Notes: generated by a model from the sequence alone, not told the origin. Positions 7,712 through 16,662 are shown, counted from the first letter of the stretch. The stretch is DNA of 64,000 nucleotides from Flavobacterium sp. CYK-55 (GCF_018413465.1 NZ_JAHCDK010000002.1:310001-374000), one strand, 5' to 3'. Translations and numbers: made by a program.

Positions 7712-10183
7712 TTATTGTTTTTTTCGTCTAAAAATGGACAAAATTTTCTCAAAAATATTCTTTGGCTTATCATCTTCATGATAACCGTTTCCGTAGTTTC
7801 CGTAACCATAACCATAACCGTAACCGTAACCATAGCCATAACCTGTTCCATATTTGGCTTTGTTTTCAAAACCGTTCAGAATGATACTGATATTTTCAAG
7901 CTCACCCCGTTTAAATCGGTTGTTAAGCAAAGTAACCATGTCTTTCTTGGTATAATTCTGACGCATGATATACAGCGTTAAATCGGCATATTCAGCCAGC
8001 TCAATTGCATCAGAAACCAAACCAACAGGCGGTGTATCAAGAATAATGTAATCGTAACGCGATTTGAGCTCTTGCATAAAATCACGCATACTTTGCCCGA
8101 TGATTAACTCTGAAGGATTAGGCGGAATTGGCCCAGAGGTAACCACATCCAAATATGGAATATGTGTTTTTTGAATAACCTCATCAATGTTTTTTTGGCC
8201 GATGAGATAATTGACCACACCTACATCATTCTTAATATTGAAATCTTCAAAGATTTTTGGTTTACGCAAATCAAGACCAACTATAACGGTATTGCGCTCA
8301 CTCATGGCAAAAACCGTGGCCAAATTTAACGAACAGAAAGTTTTACCTTCACCACTGATGGACGAGGTGAGCATCAAAGTTTTTGAACCGGATATGTCTT
8401 TCTTTTTATACATGAACTGCAAAGAAGAACGAACTGCTCTAAACGATTCTGACAAAGCCGATTTTGGTTTTTCAAAAACCGAAAGATTTGAACTGGTATA
8501 TTTTAGCCCAACTACACCAATAAGTGGGATATTGGTTAGTCGACTAATATCTTCTGTATTGAGAATTGAATTTTCTAAAAAGAAAATAACAAAAACAATA
8601 AGCAAAGGAATCAACAACCCGAGAAAAGTTGCCAAAACATAATTTACACTGGTATTCGGACCAATAAGCCCTCCGCCAGTATCTTTGGCGGTATCAATAA
8701 AATGAATATCTGATAAATTGGCCGCTTTGACAATTTCGGCCTCGTTTCGTTTTTGTAAAAAATTATTGTAAATATTGTCGCTCAAATCATATTTGCGCAA
8801 TATCTTGAGGTATTCTTGTTTGTCTTCAGGCAGTTTTTTGATATCACCCTCAATCTTACCGATTTTGTTGTTCACCAAACTCAAATCGTATTTTAAAGAA
8901 CTTGTTAATGAAGCAATATTTTCAAGCAAAACAGATTTCATAGATTCCATCTGCATGTCAAAGTCTTTAAAAATGCGCTCACTTTTAACCGAGTAGGCCA
9001 ATTGTGATCGCTGAATTGATAATTCAATCAACTTTGAAACGTTGGCCAAAATATTCGGATCTTCAATACCCGCAACAGTTGGTGCCGGAAGTTTTGAATA
9101 ATCTGCATTGTTCCTGAGGTAACTCTTGAGTGTATTGCAATAGGCAATTTTACGAGCAATTAAATCTTTTTCTACATCATAATTCATGAGTTGACCCGAC
9201 ATACTTGAGCCTTCTTCTTGAATAGCCAAAATGTTTTTGTTGCTGTTAAAAGATTTGAGTTGATCACCGGTAACTTTGAGTTGATCTCCTAATGAAACCA
9301 ATGTACTGTCAATAAATTCAATCGTATTGGTGGCAAATTGATTCTTGCGATCTAATTGAACTTTGATGAGCATTTTGACGGTCTCATTGAGATAATCTTC
9401 CATGCGTTTTTTGTTCGTTCCTTGTAGGGAAAGCCTCAAAATTGAAGGTGCCTTCTGATCAATATCAACTTTGATTCCTTGGTAACGAGCCACTGTTTCA
9501 TCAAAGTCTTTGAATCGAATATAGTATTCATTGCCTTTATAAAATCCGGGATTGTCTTTAATTTCAAGAACAAAATTCATGAAAGGCAAATTCACGCGTT
9601 GACCTGTGCGATAACGCTTTTTAAATTCACCGGGAACTACTGCTGTTTGACTTTTAGAGTTATCTGTATAATTGACCAAGTTTACGCTTTTTCCTTCAAA
9701 GGGAATGTCAATATAATATTCTGATTCTGTGATGAATTTAATTTTCATCAAAGTTTCATACAACTGTGGTTTGCTTGGATCAACGGTTACATAAAACGGA
9801 ACTCTTCCGTAAGCGTCTTGGTAGTTGTATTTTCCTTTTTCAAGATAATCCACGTAATAATGTAACTTATTCACCACCAATTCATTATGCGAACGAGAAC
9901 GCATAGTATTGGATATATTCTGAACTTGGTCTGAAGTTCCTCCCCAATTAAAAACCAAACTCGTATTGGTGGTAAAAAACGGATTATTTTCTTCTTTGAT
10001 GGCAATAGAAGTTTCCATTTGATACACTTTTTCTTTGCGAATATTGACCTGATGTGCAATAGTAAAAGTGATGATTAATGACAATATAAACCATTTCCAG
10101 TAGCTGGTGATTTTGATTAAAAAGCCTTTGAAGTCAAAGCTATTCTGACTCTCAAAAAACGAAAAATCTTTGGTATCAATCAT
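7712..10183 (-). CDS. wzc: polysaccharide co-polymerase with fused BY-kinase (Wzc)
   Basis: 823 residues in the inner membrane. The first transmembrane segment is at about residues 32-50, a Wzz/GNVR periplasmic domain with coiled-coil stretches follows, and the second membrane segment is at about 511-535. The cytoplasmic tyrosine kinase has Walker A (SSISGEGKTF, about 607), Walker A' (VGLDLRKPK, about 633) and Walker B (IILDTPPVG, about 709). The tail has seven Gly-Tyr repeats plus further tyrosines (about 775-801), the autophosphorylation cluster. It sets chain length and drives capsule export with Wza, 3 bp upstream. It is the fused form usual in Gram-negatives. Confidence 0.95.
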   Translation of the reverse strand: MIDTKDFSFFESQNSFDFKGFLIKITSYWKWFILSLIITFTIAHQVNIRKEKVYQMETSIAIKEENNPFFTTNTSLVFNWGGTSDQVQNISNTMRSRSHNELVVNKLHYYVDYLEKGKYNYQDAYGRVPFYVTVDPSKPQLYETLMKIKFITESEYYIDIPFEGKSVNLVNYTDNSKSQTAVVPGEFKKRYRTGQRVNLPFMNFVLEIKDNPGFYKGNEYYIRFKDFDETVARYQGIKVDIDQKAPSILRLSLQGTNKKRMEDYLNETVKMLIKVQLDRKNQFATNTIEFIDSTLVSLGDQLKVTGDQLKSFNSNKNILAIQEEGSSMSGQLMNYDVEKDLIARKIAYCNTLKSYLRNNADYSKLPAPTVAGIEDPNILANVSKLIELSIQRSQLAYSVKSERIFKDFDMQMESMKSVLLENIASLTSSLKYDLSLVNNKIGKIEGDIKKLPEDKQEYLKILRKYDLSDNIYNNFLQKRNEAEIVKAANLSDIHFIDTAKDTGGGLIGPNTSVNYVLATFLGLLIPLLIVFVIFFLENSILNTEDISRLTNIPLIGVVGLKYTSSNLSVFEKPKSALSESFRAVRSSLQFMYKKKDISGSKTLMLTSSISGEGKTFCSLNLATVFAMSERNTVIVGLDLRKPKIFEDFNIKNDVGVVNYLIGQKNIDEVIQKTHIPYLDVVTSGPIPPNPSELIIGQSMRDFMQELKSRYDYIILDTPPVGLVSDAIELAEYADLTLYIMRQNYTKKDMVTLLNNRFKRGELENISIILNGFENKAKYGTGYGYGYGYGYGYGYGNYGNGYHEDDKPKNIFEKILSIFRRKKQ
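7800..7843 (-). repeat. degenerate hexamer repeat encoding the (Gly-Tyr)7 tail of Wzc
   Basis: Seven consecutive hexamers of the form CCRTAR on the plus strand (GGTTAY-type on the coding strand) encode alternating Gly and Tyr. Since the unit is six bases, slippage would add or remove Gly-Tyr pairs without a frameshift. Confidence 0.85.
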
Positions 10184-10186
10184 GGT

Positions 10187-10981
10187 TTAGTTGCTTCTTA
10201 AAAGGATCAATGATGTGGTAATCAACGTAAGAACTGACAAAACGGTTGAAAGTGATTCTATACCCGTTTTTCCGGTGCCCCAAGATTTTTGTTTGAGTGG
10301 TTTAATATAAATATAATCATTGGGTTTGATGTAATAATAAGGCGATTTCATGGCAGTCACATCAGTCAGATCTAAATCGTGCATTTCATATCCTGATGGC
10401 GTTTGACGAATCACTGTTACGTTGTGTCGGTCACCGGTCATGGTGATATCACCAGCATTGGCAATGGCTTCCATGATGTTAAGCTTATCAACATACAAAA
10501 CTTTACTCCCCGGAGCATTTACCTCGCCGTTGATGGTATATCTAAAACCAGATAATTTAACCGTAACAAAAATATTAGCTTCTTTATTAAAGTATTCTTT
10601 GAGCAATCGGTCTTCAATATGCAAACGCACTTCATCAAGAGTTTTACCTAAAACATTAACTTCCTCAAGTATGGGCATTCGGATATTTCCGTGATCATCA
10701 ACCGAAAAGCCATCGTAATACAAGGCTGTTTCTGTTCGGTTGCCTTCCAAAACTTGATTCTTAGGCGAAAAAATCTCAACCAATTTAGGATCGTTAGCTT
10801 TGATTGAAATTGTAATAATATCAGAGATTTGCAATCGATATGGTTTCGAAGCTATCTGATTAACCTCTGTACTTTCTTGTTGTGATCCCTTTTTTTGAAG
10901 ATATATTAAATCTTTAGTCGGTACACATGAGGAGAGTAATAACCCAAAACCAATAAGTACCAACAATAAGCGCTTGTTCAT
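10187..10981 (-). CDS. wza: polysaccharide export outer membrane lipoprotein (Wza/BexD type)
   Basis: 264 residues from the ATG at 10981. The longer upstream reading is rejected because the promoter lies inside it. The lipoprotein signal peptide ends in LLLSSC, with Cys at about residue 19. A Poly_export domain follows (YRLQISDIITISIKANDP, at about 48) and then an SLBB segment (FRYTINGEVNAPGSKVL). The C-terminus has a hydrophobic helix (LSTVLSVLTLITTSLILL), compatible with the outer-membrane helix of Wza. It forms the export channel for the polymer handled by Wzc, whose gene begins 3 bp downstream. First gene of the operon. Confidence 0.93.
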   Translation of the reverse strand: MNKRLLLVLIGFGLLLSSCVPTKDLIYLQKKGSQQESTEVNQIASKPYRLQISDIITISIKANDPKLVEIFSPKNQVLEGNRTETALYYDGFSVDDHGNIRMPILEEVNVLGKTLDEVRLHIEDRLLKEYFNKEANIFVTVKLSGFRYTINGEVNAPGSKVLYVDKLNIMEAIANAGDITMTGDRHNVTVIRQTPSGYEMHDLDLTDVTAMKSPYYYIKPNDYIYIKPLKQKSWGTGKTGIESLSTVLSVLTLITTSLILLRSN

Positions 10982-11003
10982 GCTGTTGTAAAAATTTAGC
11001 CAA

Positions 11004-11036
11004 CAAAGATAATTTTTATGGCGGAATAACAAAAAA
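11004..11036 (-). promoter_or_regulatory. promoter of the wza-wzc-tviC-tviB-ugd operon
   Basis: On the minus strand TTTTTTG (11030-11036) is followed after 18 nt by TATCTTTG (11004-11011). This matches the Bacteroidota primary sigma consensus (TTTG, about 19 nt, TANNTTTG). Transcription should start about 15-20 nt before the wza ATG at 10981, which also decides that start. Confidence 0.8.
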
Positions 11037-11054
11037 GAACCCACTGAATATTAC

Positions 11055-11675
11055 CTAATTATTTTTGAAAGAAATTTCAAGCGGAATTCTTTGTCTAATG
11101 CTTCTACCCAAGGTGATCTCATCAGCATACTCAAGCTCATCTCCAACTGAAATTCCTCGGGCAATAGTTGTTGTAATTACATCAGTATCTTTGATTTGTT
11201 TGTAGATGAAAAAATTGGTTGTATCACCTTCCATAGTTGAGCTCAAAGCAAAAACAAGCTCTTTAACCGACCCTGATTTTACTTTGTCAACCAATGAAGA
11301 AATTTTGAGTTGGCTAGGGCCTACACCATCAATAGGTGAAATTTTTCCGCCCAAAACATGATAGATTCCACCAAACTGACGCGTATTTTCAATAGCCATA
11401 ACATCACGCACATCTTCAACCACACAAATCAGTGCATGATCACGGCTTGAATTAGCGCAAATATCACAAAGTTCTGTATCTGAAATATTGTGACAGCTCT
11501 GACAAAACCTAATATCCTCACGTAAAGCTGTAAGTGCTTGGGTTAAAAAAGCCGTTTGCTCTTGAGGTTGACGCAACAAATGCAGGACCAAACGCAAGGC
11601 AGTTCGCTTGCCGATTCCAGGCAATTGTGCCATTTCGTCGACGGCTTTTTCTAGTAATTTTGATGAAAATTCCAT
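11055..11675 (-). CDS. recR: recombination mediator RecR
   Basis: 206 residues from the ATG at 11675, the usual RecR length; the upstream in-frame extension of 37 codons is not conserved-looking and overlaps the divergent promoter region. It has a helix-hairpin-helix ([17 protein letters not shown], residues 17-33), a four-cysteine zinc finger ([16 protein letters not shown], about 57-72), and a Toprim domain starting [14 protein letters not shown]. It works with RecO and RecF to load RecA on gapped DNA. Divergent from the symporter gene, with 88 bp between the starts; monocistronic in appearance. Confidence 0.95.
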   Translation of the reverse strand: MEFSSKLLEKAVDEMAQLPGIGKRTALRLVLHLLRQPQEQTAFLTQALTALREDIRFCQSCHNISDTELCDICANSSRDHALICVVEDVRDVMAIENTRQFGGIYHVLGGKISPIDGVGPSQLKISSLVDKVKSGSVKELVFALSSTMEGDTTNFFIYKQIKDTDVITTTIARGISVGDELEYADEITLGRSIRQRIPLEISFKNN

Positions 11676-11763
11676 AGTCGCGAAGGTACATATTTTGACT
11701 TTGTAATGGTTGCAATTTTTGAAGATAATTTGTGTAATTTGGCCGCAACTAAAAAAACTTCGC

Positions 11764-13263
11764 ATGACGCCAACGTCCATTCTCACCTTGATTATTTGTT
11801 ATTTCGGGATGTTATTTTTCATCTCGTATTATACCAGCCGAAAAAACTCCGGAAACGACGCTTTTTTTAAAGCCAACAAAAATTCAAAATGGTATTTGGT
11901 AGCCTTCGGGATGATTGGAACCGCGCTGTCAGGCGTTACTTTTATCTCGGTGCCCGGCGAGGTCGGAAACCCCGACAATCAGTTCAAGTATTTTCAGTTT
12001 GTGCTGGGCAATGCCATTGGTTTTCTGATTATTGCCAAGTTGCTTTTGCCGCTCTATTACCGTATGAATTTAACCTCAATTTACGGTTATATCGAGAAGC
12101 GTTTAGGAACAGTCAGCTACAAAACCGCAGCTTTTATTTTCTTGCTCAGCCGAACCATTGGCTCTGCTTTTAGATTGTACTTGGTGGTGATTGTTTTGCA
12201 GCGTTATGTATTTGATTTTTACGGAATTCCGTTTGCCGCAACGGTGCTCATTTCACTCGGGTTGATTTTTGCCTACACCTATCGCGGCGGGCTCAAAACC
12301 ATTATCATCACCGATACTTTGCAAACATTTTTCTTGGTATCCTCGGTGTTTTTGACCATTTATTTTGTGTGCGACAGTTTGCATTTGTCTTTTTTTCAAG
12401 CCTTTGAACAAGTCAAAAACAGCGGTTACTCAAAAATCTTTTTTTATGAAGATTACCTCAAAGGAACCTACTTTTTAAAACAAATCCTCGGCGGAATTTT
12501 TGTAACCATTGCCATGGTTGGGCTCGATCAAGATTTGATGCAAAAAAACCTCAGTTGTGCCACCATTGGCGAGGCGCAAAAAAACATGTTCACTTTTACC
12601 GGGATTTTTGTGGTGATCAATTTGTTCTTTTTGAGCGTAGGTGCTTTGTTGTATATGTATGCCGCGCAAAACCACATTGAGGTTCCTACAGATTTGATGA
12701 CCGGAAAACCGCGAACTGATTTGCTCTTTCCGGAGATTGCATTTCACCATTTGAGTTTGATACCGTCGGTAGTGTTTTTGCTGGGCTTGACGGCCGCCAC
12801 TTTTGCCACAACCGATAGCGCGCTCACAGCATTGACCACTTCATTCTGCGTTGATTTTCTCGGGATGGATAAAACCGAAAACGCGCACAAACACTCCGTT
12901 AAAACGCGTCATATGGTGCACATTGGGTTTTCAATATTGATGTTTTTGGTGATTGTGATTTTTAACGCGATCAACGATGCCTCGGTGGTGAGTATGATTT
13001 TTAAAATTGCCTCTTATACCTACGGACCGCTTTTGGGCTTGTATGCCTTTGGTTTGTTTGTCAAAACCAAAACGGTTCACGATAAATTTGTGCCTTTGAT
13101 TTGTGTGATATCGCCGGCCATTTGCTTTTTGATCAGCAAGAATTCGGCATTGCTTTTTGGCGATTATGTTTTTGACAACGAACTCATCATCGTCAACGGA
13201 CTGCTCACATTTATCGGATTGTATGCCATCAGCAAACCGGCCGAATCGCAAACGCAGTTTTAA
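11764..13263 (+). CDS. sodium:solute symporter (SSS family)
   Basis: 499 residues from the ATG at 11764. A 5' extension by 18 codons is possible but would overlap the divergent recR promoter region. About 13 hydrophobic segments are seen. Family features include [20 protein letters not shown] near the N-terminus, [19 protein letters not shown], the [16 protein letters not shown] loop, and [19 protein letters not shown] late in the chain (the Na+-site S/T-rich helix). It imports a small solute with Na+ across the inner membrane. Substrate cannot be assigned. Possible -7 boxes (TAATTTG) lie at 11726-11741. The gene is followed by the convergent intergenic element. Confidence 0.9.
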   Translation: MTPTSILTLIICYFGMLFFISYYTSRKNSGNDAFFKANKNSKWYLVAFGMIGTALSGVTFISVPGEVGNPDNQFKYFQFVLGNAIGFLIIAKLLLPLYYRMNLTSIYGYIEKRLGTVSYKTAAFIFLLSRTIGSAFRLYLVVIVLQRYVFDFYGIPFAATVLISLGLIFAYTYRGGLKTIIITDTLQTFFLVSSVFLTIYFVCDSLHLSFFQAFEQVKNSGYSKIFFYEDYLKGTYFLKQILGGIFVTIAMVGLDQDLMQKNLSCATIGEAQKNMFTFTGIFVVINLFFLSVGALLYMYAAQNHIEVPTDLMTGKPRTDLLFPEIAFHHLSLIPSVVFLLGLTAATFATTDSALTALTTSFCVDFLGMDKTENAHKHSVKTRHMVHIGFSILMFLVIVIFNAINDASVVSMIFKIASYTYGPLLGLYAFGLFVKTKTVHDKFVPLICVISPAICFLISKNSALLFGDYVFDNELIIVNGLLTFIGLYAISKPAESQTQF

Positions 13264-13272
13264 GCCACACGA

Positions 13273-13371
13273 CTGCCCTAGCCCGGATGGCAGCGGCATC
13301 CTTTTGAACCTGCGAGGTTTTGAAAACCTTGTAGGTTTAAAAGATAAAGCGAACAGCCGGACCGAGCTCCT
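13273..13371 (+). repeat. structured intergenic element, copy A
   Basis: It lies between convergent genes. The left part is TAGCCCGGATGGCAGCGGC, then ATCCTTTT pairs with AAAAGAT around a bulged C. The inner hairpin has AACCT/AGGTT and AGGTTTT/AAAACCT arms. The right part is AAGCGAACAGCCGGACC. Two more copies with the same outer frame but different inner hairpins are at 15557-15641 and 20793-20890. I recall similar sequences from other flavobacterial intergenic regions, but cannot name a described family. Confidence 0.65.
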
Positions 13372-13382
13372 AAAAAGGTATT

Positions 13383-13748
13383 TTAATACTGATTTGTAGC
13401 CAACAAAACCAACGTACAAGCTTCTTCTACGCCAATGCTATTGCTTTTGAGCAACTGGTAAAACTCAGGGTTTTCGGTACCCGGATTAAAAATCACGCGC
13501 TTGGGTTGTGACTCAATGATGTAATTGTAGTATTCGCGTTGGTTGCGCGGATTGAGATACAGCGTGACGGTGTCAATGTTTTTAACGGGAACCATTTTGG
13601 TCTGGATTTTCACACCAGCCACCTCACCTGATAGCTGCCCAATGGCCACCACAGGATGGTTGTGATTGATGAGTGAATGAATGGCACGATTGGCGTAACG
13701 GTCTTCTTTGGTGGTAGCACCCAGCACTAATGTTTTTTTCTTTTCCAT
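13383..13748 (-). CDS. CoA-binding domain protein
   Basis: 121 residues, a single CoA_binding_2 Rossmann-type domain. It starts KKKTLVLGATTKEDRYANRA with the nucleotide-binding loop, followed by HPVVAIGQLSGEVAG and the late motif VIFNPGTENPEF. Small proteins of this family (YccU-like) bind CoA or a related nucleotide; physiological role unknown. Divergent from marC, about 107 bp between starts. It converges with the symporter gene around intergenic element A. Confidence 0.88.
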   Translation of the reverse strand: MEKKKTLVLGATTKEDRYANRAIHSLINHNHPVVAIGQLSGEVAGVKIQTKMVPVKNIDTVTLYLNPRNQREYYNYIIESQPKRVIFNPGTENPEFYQLLKSNSIGVEEACTLVLLATNQY

Positions 13749-13813
13749 GGCGCGAAGTTACGAAGATGAAGGCTTTTGACGCGCTAAAATTAACTTTAGA
13801 TTAATTTATAGTT

Positions 13814-13821
13814 TAACTTTG
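13814..13821 (+). promoter_or_regulatory. -7 promoter box of marC
   Basis: TAACTTTG matches TANNTTTG and lies 35 bp before the marC ATG. No clear TTG was seen at the -33 position, so only the -7 half is supported. Confidence 0.5.
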
Positions 13822-13855
13822 CGGGCATCGATGGCGGTAACTTTACCCAAAAAAT

Positions 13856-14479
13856 ATGGAAATTTTTGTTTACCTTTTTTTCGCATTGTTCTCGGTATTA
13901 AACCCAATCGGAACGGTTCCGATTTTTGTGGGGCTCACACAAGATGACACGCAAAAAGAACGTTCGCGCATTTCGCTCTGGACTTCGATTGATGTTTTTA
14001 TTATTTTGTTGATTTCGTTTTTTGTTGGGAAATATGTACTTGATTTCTTCGGAATCACCATTACTGCACTGCGTATTACCGGAGGAATCATCATTGCGAG
14101 TTCTGGTTTTTCGTTGCTCAACGGCCGATTCAACAAAAACAAAGGAATCAACAAAAAAGTAGAAGAAGAAATTCAGGTGCGCAACGATATTGCTTTAACA
14201 CCACTCGCCATGCCCATGTTGGCCGGTCCGGGCTCAATGTCTTTGCTGATTACTTATTATCAGGAACACCATTCTACTGAAGAAATTATAGCGTCATGTT
14301 TGGCGATAATGGCGACTTCGTTGGTGATTTTTATTATTCTCAGAAGTGCGCATTATCTTTCTAAAATGTTGGGCACTTCAGGAATTGTAGCGATTTCGCG
14401 AATTGTCGGTTTCTTGACTATTGCCATTGGTGTTCAATACATCATCAGCGCGATTTTGAGTATTATTCGCGGGATATAA
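13856..14479 (+). CDS. marC: MarC/UPF0056 family membrane protein
   Basis: 207 residues with six predicted membrane helices: the N-terminal FVYLFFALFSVLNPIGTVPI, the GITITALRITGGIIIASSGF region, LTPLAMPMLAGPGSMSLLI, and the last helix near the C-terminus. NPIGTVPIF and MPMLAGPG are the two symmetric family motifs. MarC proteins are inner-membrane proteins of uncertain transport function; the old link to multiple antibiotic resistance was not upheld for E. coli MarC. The gene ends in a terminator shared with the convergent ctlX gene. Confidence 0.9.
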   Translation: MEIFVYLFFALFSVLNPIGTVPIFVGLTQDDTQKERSRISLWTSIDVFIILLISFFVGKYVLDFFGITITALRITGGIIIASSGFSLLNGRFNKNKGINKKVEEEIQVRNDIALTPLAMPMLAGPGSMSLLITYYQEHHSTEEIIASCLAIMATSLVIFIILRSAHYLSKMLGTSGIVAISRIVGFLTIAIGVQYIISAILSIIRGI

Positions 14480-14488
14480 AACAAAAAA

Positions 14489-14514
14489 TCCGATGAAATC
14501 TACATCTCATCGGA
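14489..14514. terminator. bidirectional terminator between marC and ctlX
   Basis: TCCGATGA (14489-14496) and TCATCGGA (14507-14514) are perfect 8-bp arms, with an A-run on the left and ATTTATT on the right. It can serve both convergent genes. Confidence 0.75.
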
Positions 14515-14537
14515 ATTTATTATTTCACTTTTGTTGA

Positions 14538-15473
14538 TTACTGCTTTGGCAGAAAAACCTCGGCCATCATGCAACGCGCGCTTCCGCCGCCGCAAGCTTC
14601 AATGGTGTCTAAACTTGAACTCAAGATGGTGGCGTGTTTTTCGAGCTGGGTAATTTGTGCCGGTGTTAAACTTTTGTGTGCCGATTGGCTCATGACCAAA
14701 TAACGACGGTTGTCGCTGCCGCGCACTTCAAGCATATTTCCTGCAAAATTATTGACTTGATCTTCGGTAATGAGGATGATTTCTTTGCCGTCTTCGCGCA
14801 GGTTGTCGAGCACCATTTTGCGCTCTTGCTTGTCGTCAATGCAATCCGCACAAATTACAGCAAAGGTTTCGCCCAAACACATCATCACGTTAGTGTGATA
14901 AATGAGTTTGCGCACACCGTCAACGGTTTGATAGGCTTCAAAAATAATAGGATTATATTCAAAATCTTCACAGAATTCGATGAATAATTCTTCATCGGCA
15001 CGCGGTGAAAGCGCACAATAAGCCTTGCCGTTTTGTCGGTCTAAAAGCAAACTTCCGGTGCCTTCGAGAAAAATATCATCGTCTTCAGCCGAAGTGTAAT
15101 CCATGATTTCATTGATAGCAAAACCGCGCTCTTCAAGCAAATCAAGAATGTCTTCACGGCGCTCATGACGGCGGTTTTCGGCAAACATCGGATAAAGCAC
15201 TACATCGCCGTTTTCGTGAAACGATATCCAGTTGTTCGGAAAAATCGAATCAGGCGTATCGGGATGCAAGGTGTCTTCAACCACCACCACATCAACACCC
15301 ACCATGCGCAGTTTGTTGACAAAAGCGTCAAATTCTTCGCGGGCACGGGCATTGACCGTCTCAGGTGTAAGTCCGTCGAGTACTTTTTGGTAGTAATTAT
15401 TTACGGCCGTTTGCTCGTTCATTCTAAAAGCTACCGGTCGAATCATCAAAATGGCGTTGGCAGTCTGTTTCAT
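14538..15473 (-). CDS. ctlX: citrulline hydrolase-like protein, CtlX family
   Basis: 311 residues of the guanidino-modifying (arginine deiminase/amidinotransferase) superfamily. Visible motifs are DSIFPNNWISF (substrate-binding Asn-rich loop), LEGTGSLLLDR, YHTNVMMCLG with the catalytic His, and ACGGGSARCMMAE with the nucleophilic Cys near the C-terminus. This motif set fits CtlX, which hydrolyses citrulline to ornithine. It lies downstream of a second superfamily member on the same strand, so together they may take arginine to ornithine. The 179-bp gap between them holds intergenic element B, so co-transcription is likely but not certain. Confidence 0.82.
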   Translation of the reverse strand: MKQTANAILMIRPVAFRMNEQTAVNNYYQKVLDGLTPETVNARAREEFDAFVNKLRMVGVDVVVVEDTLHPDTPDSIFPNNWISFHENGDVVLYPMFAENRRHERREDILDLLEERGFAINEIMDYTSAEDDDIFLEGTGSLLLDRQNGKAYCALSPRADEELFIEFCEDFEYNPIIFEAYQTVDGVRKLIYHTNVMMCLGETFAVICADCIDDKQERKMVLDNLREDGKEIILITEDQVNNFAGNMLEVRGSDNRRYLVMSQSAHKSLTPAQITQLEKHATILSSSLDTIEACGGGSARCMMAEVFLPKQ

Positions 15474-15556
15474 TTTGTAAACTTCAATATTCGTTATTCG
15501 TTAATCAAATTTCTGAGTTATTCTTTCATTTTTTTTTGAACGCGAGGTTGATTTTG

Positions 15557-15641
15557 ACGCTAAGCCCGCGTTAGGGATTGTAGCAAAAAGCCCGCAGCGC
15601 AGCGAGGACTTGAAGCGAAAGCCCGGCCGAAGGCAACGCCC
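15557..15641 (-). repeat. structured intergenic element, copy B (divergent, short)
   Basis: Plus-strand reading: TAAGCCCGCGTTAGGGATTG, then GTAGC, a small inner hairpin region rich in GC (AAGCCC.. GGACTT), then GAAGCGAAAGCCCGGCCG. The ends align with copies A and C (TAGCCC-, AAGCGAA-AGCC), but the ATCCTTTT/AAAAGAT stem is missing. The strand given is the direction of the flanking genes; true orientation is unknown. Confidence 0.5.
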
Positions 15642-15652
15642 AAAACAACCTA

Positions 15653-16573
15653 TTAGTCGCGAATGAGCGGCAAGGTTGAACAGCGCAAAAGGCCTTCTTG
15701 CTTGGCGATTTCGGCATACGGAATTTCTTCGACGGTAAAGCCTTGGCTGCGCAACCAGTTGTTGAGACGCGTGAAATTCTTTTCTGAAACTACCACATCA
15801 GGCGCAATGGAGAATACGTTGGAGTTCATATCGTACATTTCATCGCGGGTGATGTGAAATAAATTTTCTGGACCGAACAAATCAACGAGTTGTTGGTATT
15901 CGCGCTCATCGCGGAATCCGCCTTTGTAAATGATGGCTTTGTTGGTTCCGACGGGCTGAAAACAGCAATCAAGATGCAAGGCGTTGTCGCGCGCATCGCT
16001 CCAAGATTTGACCAAATCAAAGGTGAGCACTTTTTTGTGCGGAAAATGTTCTTTGATCAAATCAATACCGGCTTGGTTGGTGCGAGCGGTTTTTACATCT
16101 TTATAATCGGCGCCGCGATAGGTTCCGATAAAAATATATTCGTTCCAAAGCAAGACGTCGCCGCCTTCAATGTGGATGTTTTCTTTGTCGTGAATGCGGA
16201 TGACTTTGGCCGGATCAACTTGATCGATGATGTATTGAATGGCCGGGAATTCTTTGTCGCGCTCGGGCAAAATGCCGGCTTCGATGATCTTATCATCAAT
16301 AACAAAAGCGATGTCGCGCGAGAAGATTTGGTTTTCGTTCGGGACGAGTTCGGGGCGGTAAACTTGTACGCCGTATTTTTGGAACACTTGGTTAAACGCT
16401 TCCATTTCTTGAATCATATCGGCTTCTTGCGGGTAAGTTCCGGCCAATAGGTGTTCTAATGATTTAGGATCGTAGGCATCTTGGGCTTTGGGTGTCGGTC
16501 CGTTGCTCACGGCAGTTCCGAGCACCACGGCCCTCAGTCGGGAAGTTTCGTTGGTTACGTGTAAGGATAACAT
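15653..16573 (-). CDS. arginine deiminase-family hydrolase (amidinotransferase fold)
   Basis: 306 residues of the guanidino-modifying superfamily. Motifs are FSRDIAFVID (substrate Asp), HIEGGDVLLWNEYIFIG (Glu and catalytic-core Gly-Gly-Asp), LHLDCCFQPV with the catalytic His, and a C-terminal LLRCSTLPLIRD with the nucleophilic Cys about 10 residues from the end. It probably hydrolyses a guanidino compound (arginine to citrulline, or a methylarginine as in DDAH). The length (306) is shorter than classical ArcA (about 410). A strong promoter precedes it. Pairing with CtlX suggests citrulline as product; the exact substrate is inference. Confidence 0.8.
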   Translation of the reverse strand: MLSLHVTNETSRLRAVVLGTAVSNGPTPKAQDAYDPKSLEHLLAGTYPQEADMIQEMEAFNQVFQKYGVQVYRPELVPNENQIFSRDIAFVIDDKIIEAGILPERDKEFPAIQYIIDQVDPAKVIRIHDKENIHIEGGDVLLWNEYIFIGTYRGADYKDVKTARTNQAGIDLIKEHFPHKKVLTFDLVKSWSDARDNALHLDCCFQPVGTNKAIIYKGGFRDEREYQQLVDLFGPENLFHITRDEMYDMNSNVFSIAPDVVVSEKNFTRLNNWLRSQGFTVEEIPYAEIAKQEGLLRCSTLPLIRD

Positions 16574-16593
16574 AAAGTGTTTTTGTATAAAAG

Positions 16594-16624
16594 CAAATAT
16601 AAAGAAAGTGGCGTGATGGCAAAA
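16594..16624 (-). promoter_or_regulatory. promoter of the arginine/citrulline hydrolase pair
   Basis: On the minus strand TTTTG (16620-16624), an 18-nt spacer, then TATATTTG (16594-16601). About 20 bp before the ATG at 16573. Confidence 0.75.
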
Positions 16625-16662
16625 TTTCGAAGCAAGTTTCGTTGATAAATATTTTTGGGATG

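Noticed and set aside
7678-7869. Short minus-strand frame with a Val-Met-Val-Thr repeat
   Set aside because: It is the wrong frame through the Gly-Tyr hexamer repeat of wzc.
13273-13371. Element A as a plain transcription terminator
   Set aside because: It has long hairpin arms but no clean T-run on either side, and its ends match two other intergenic copies, so a repeat family explains it better.
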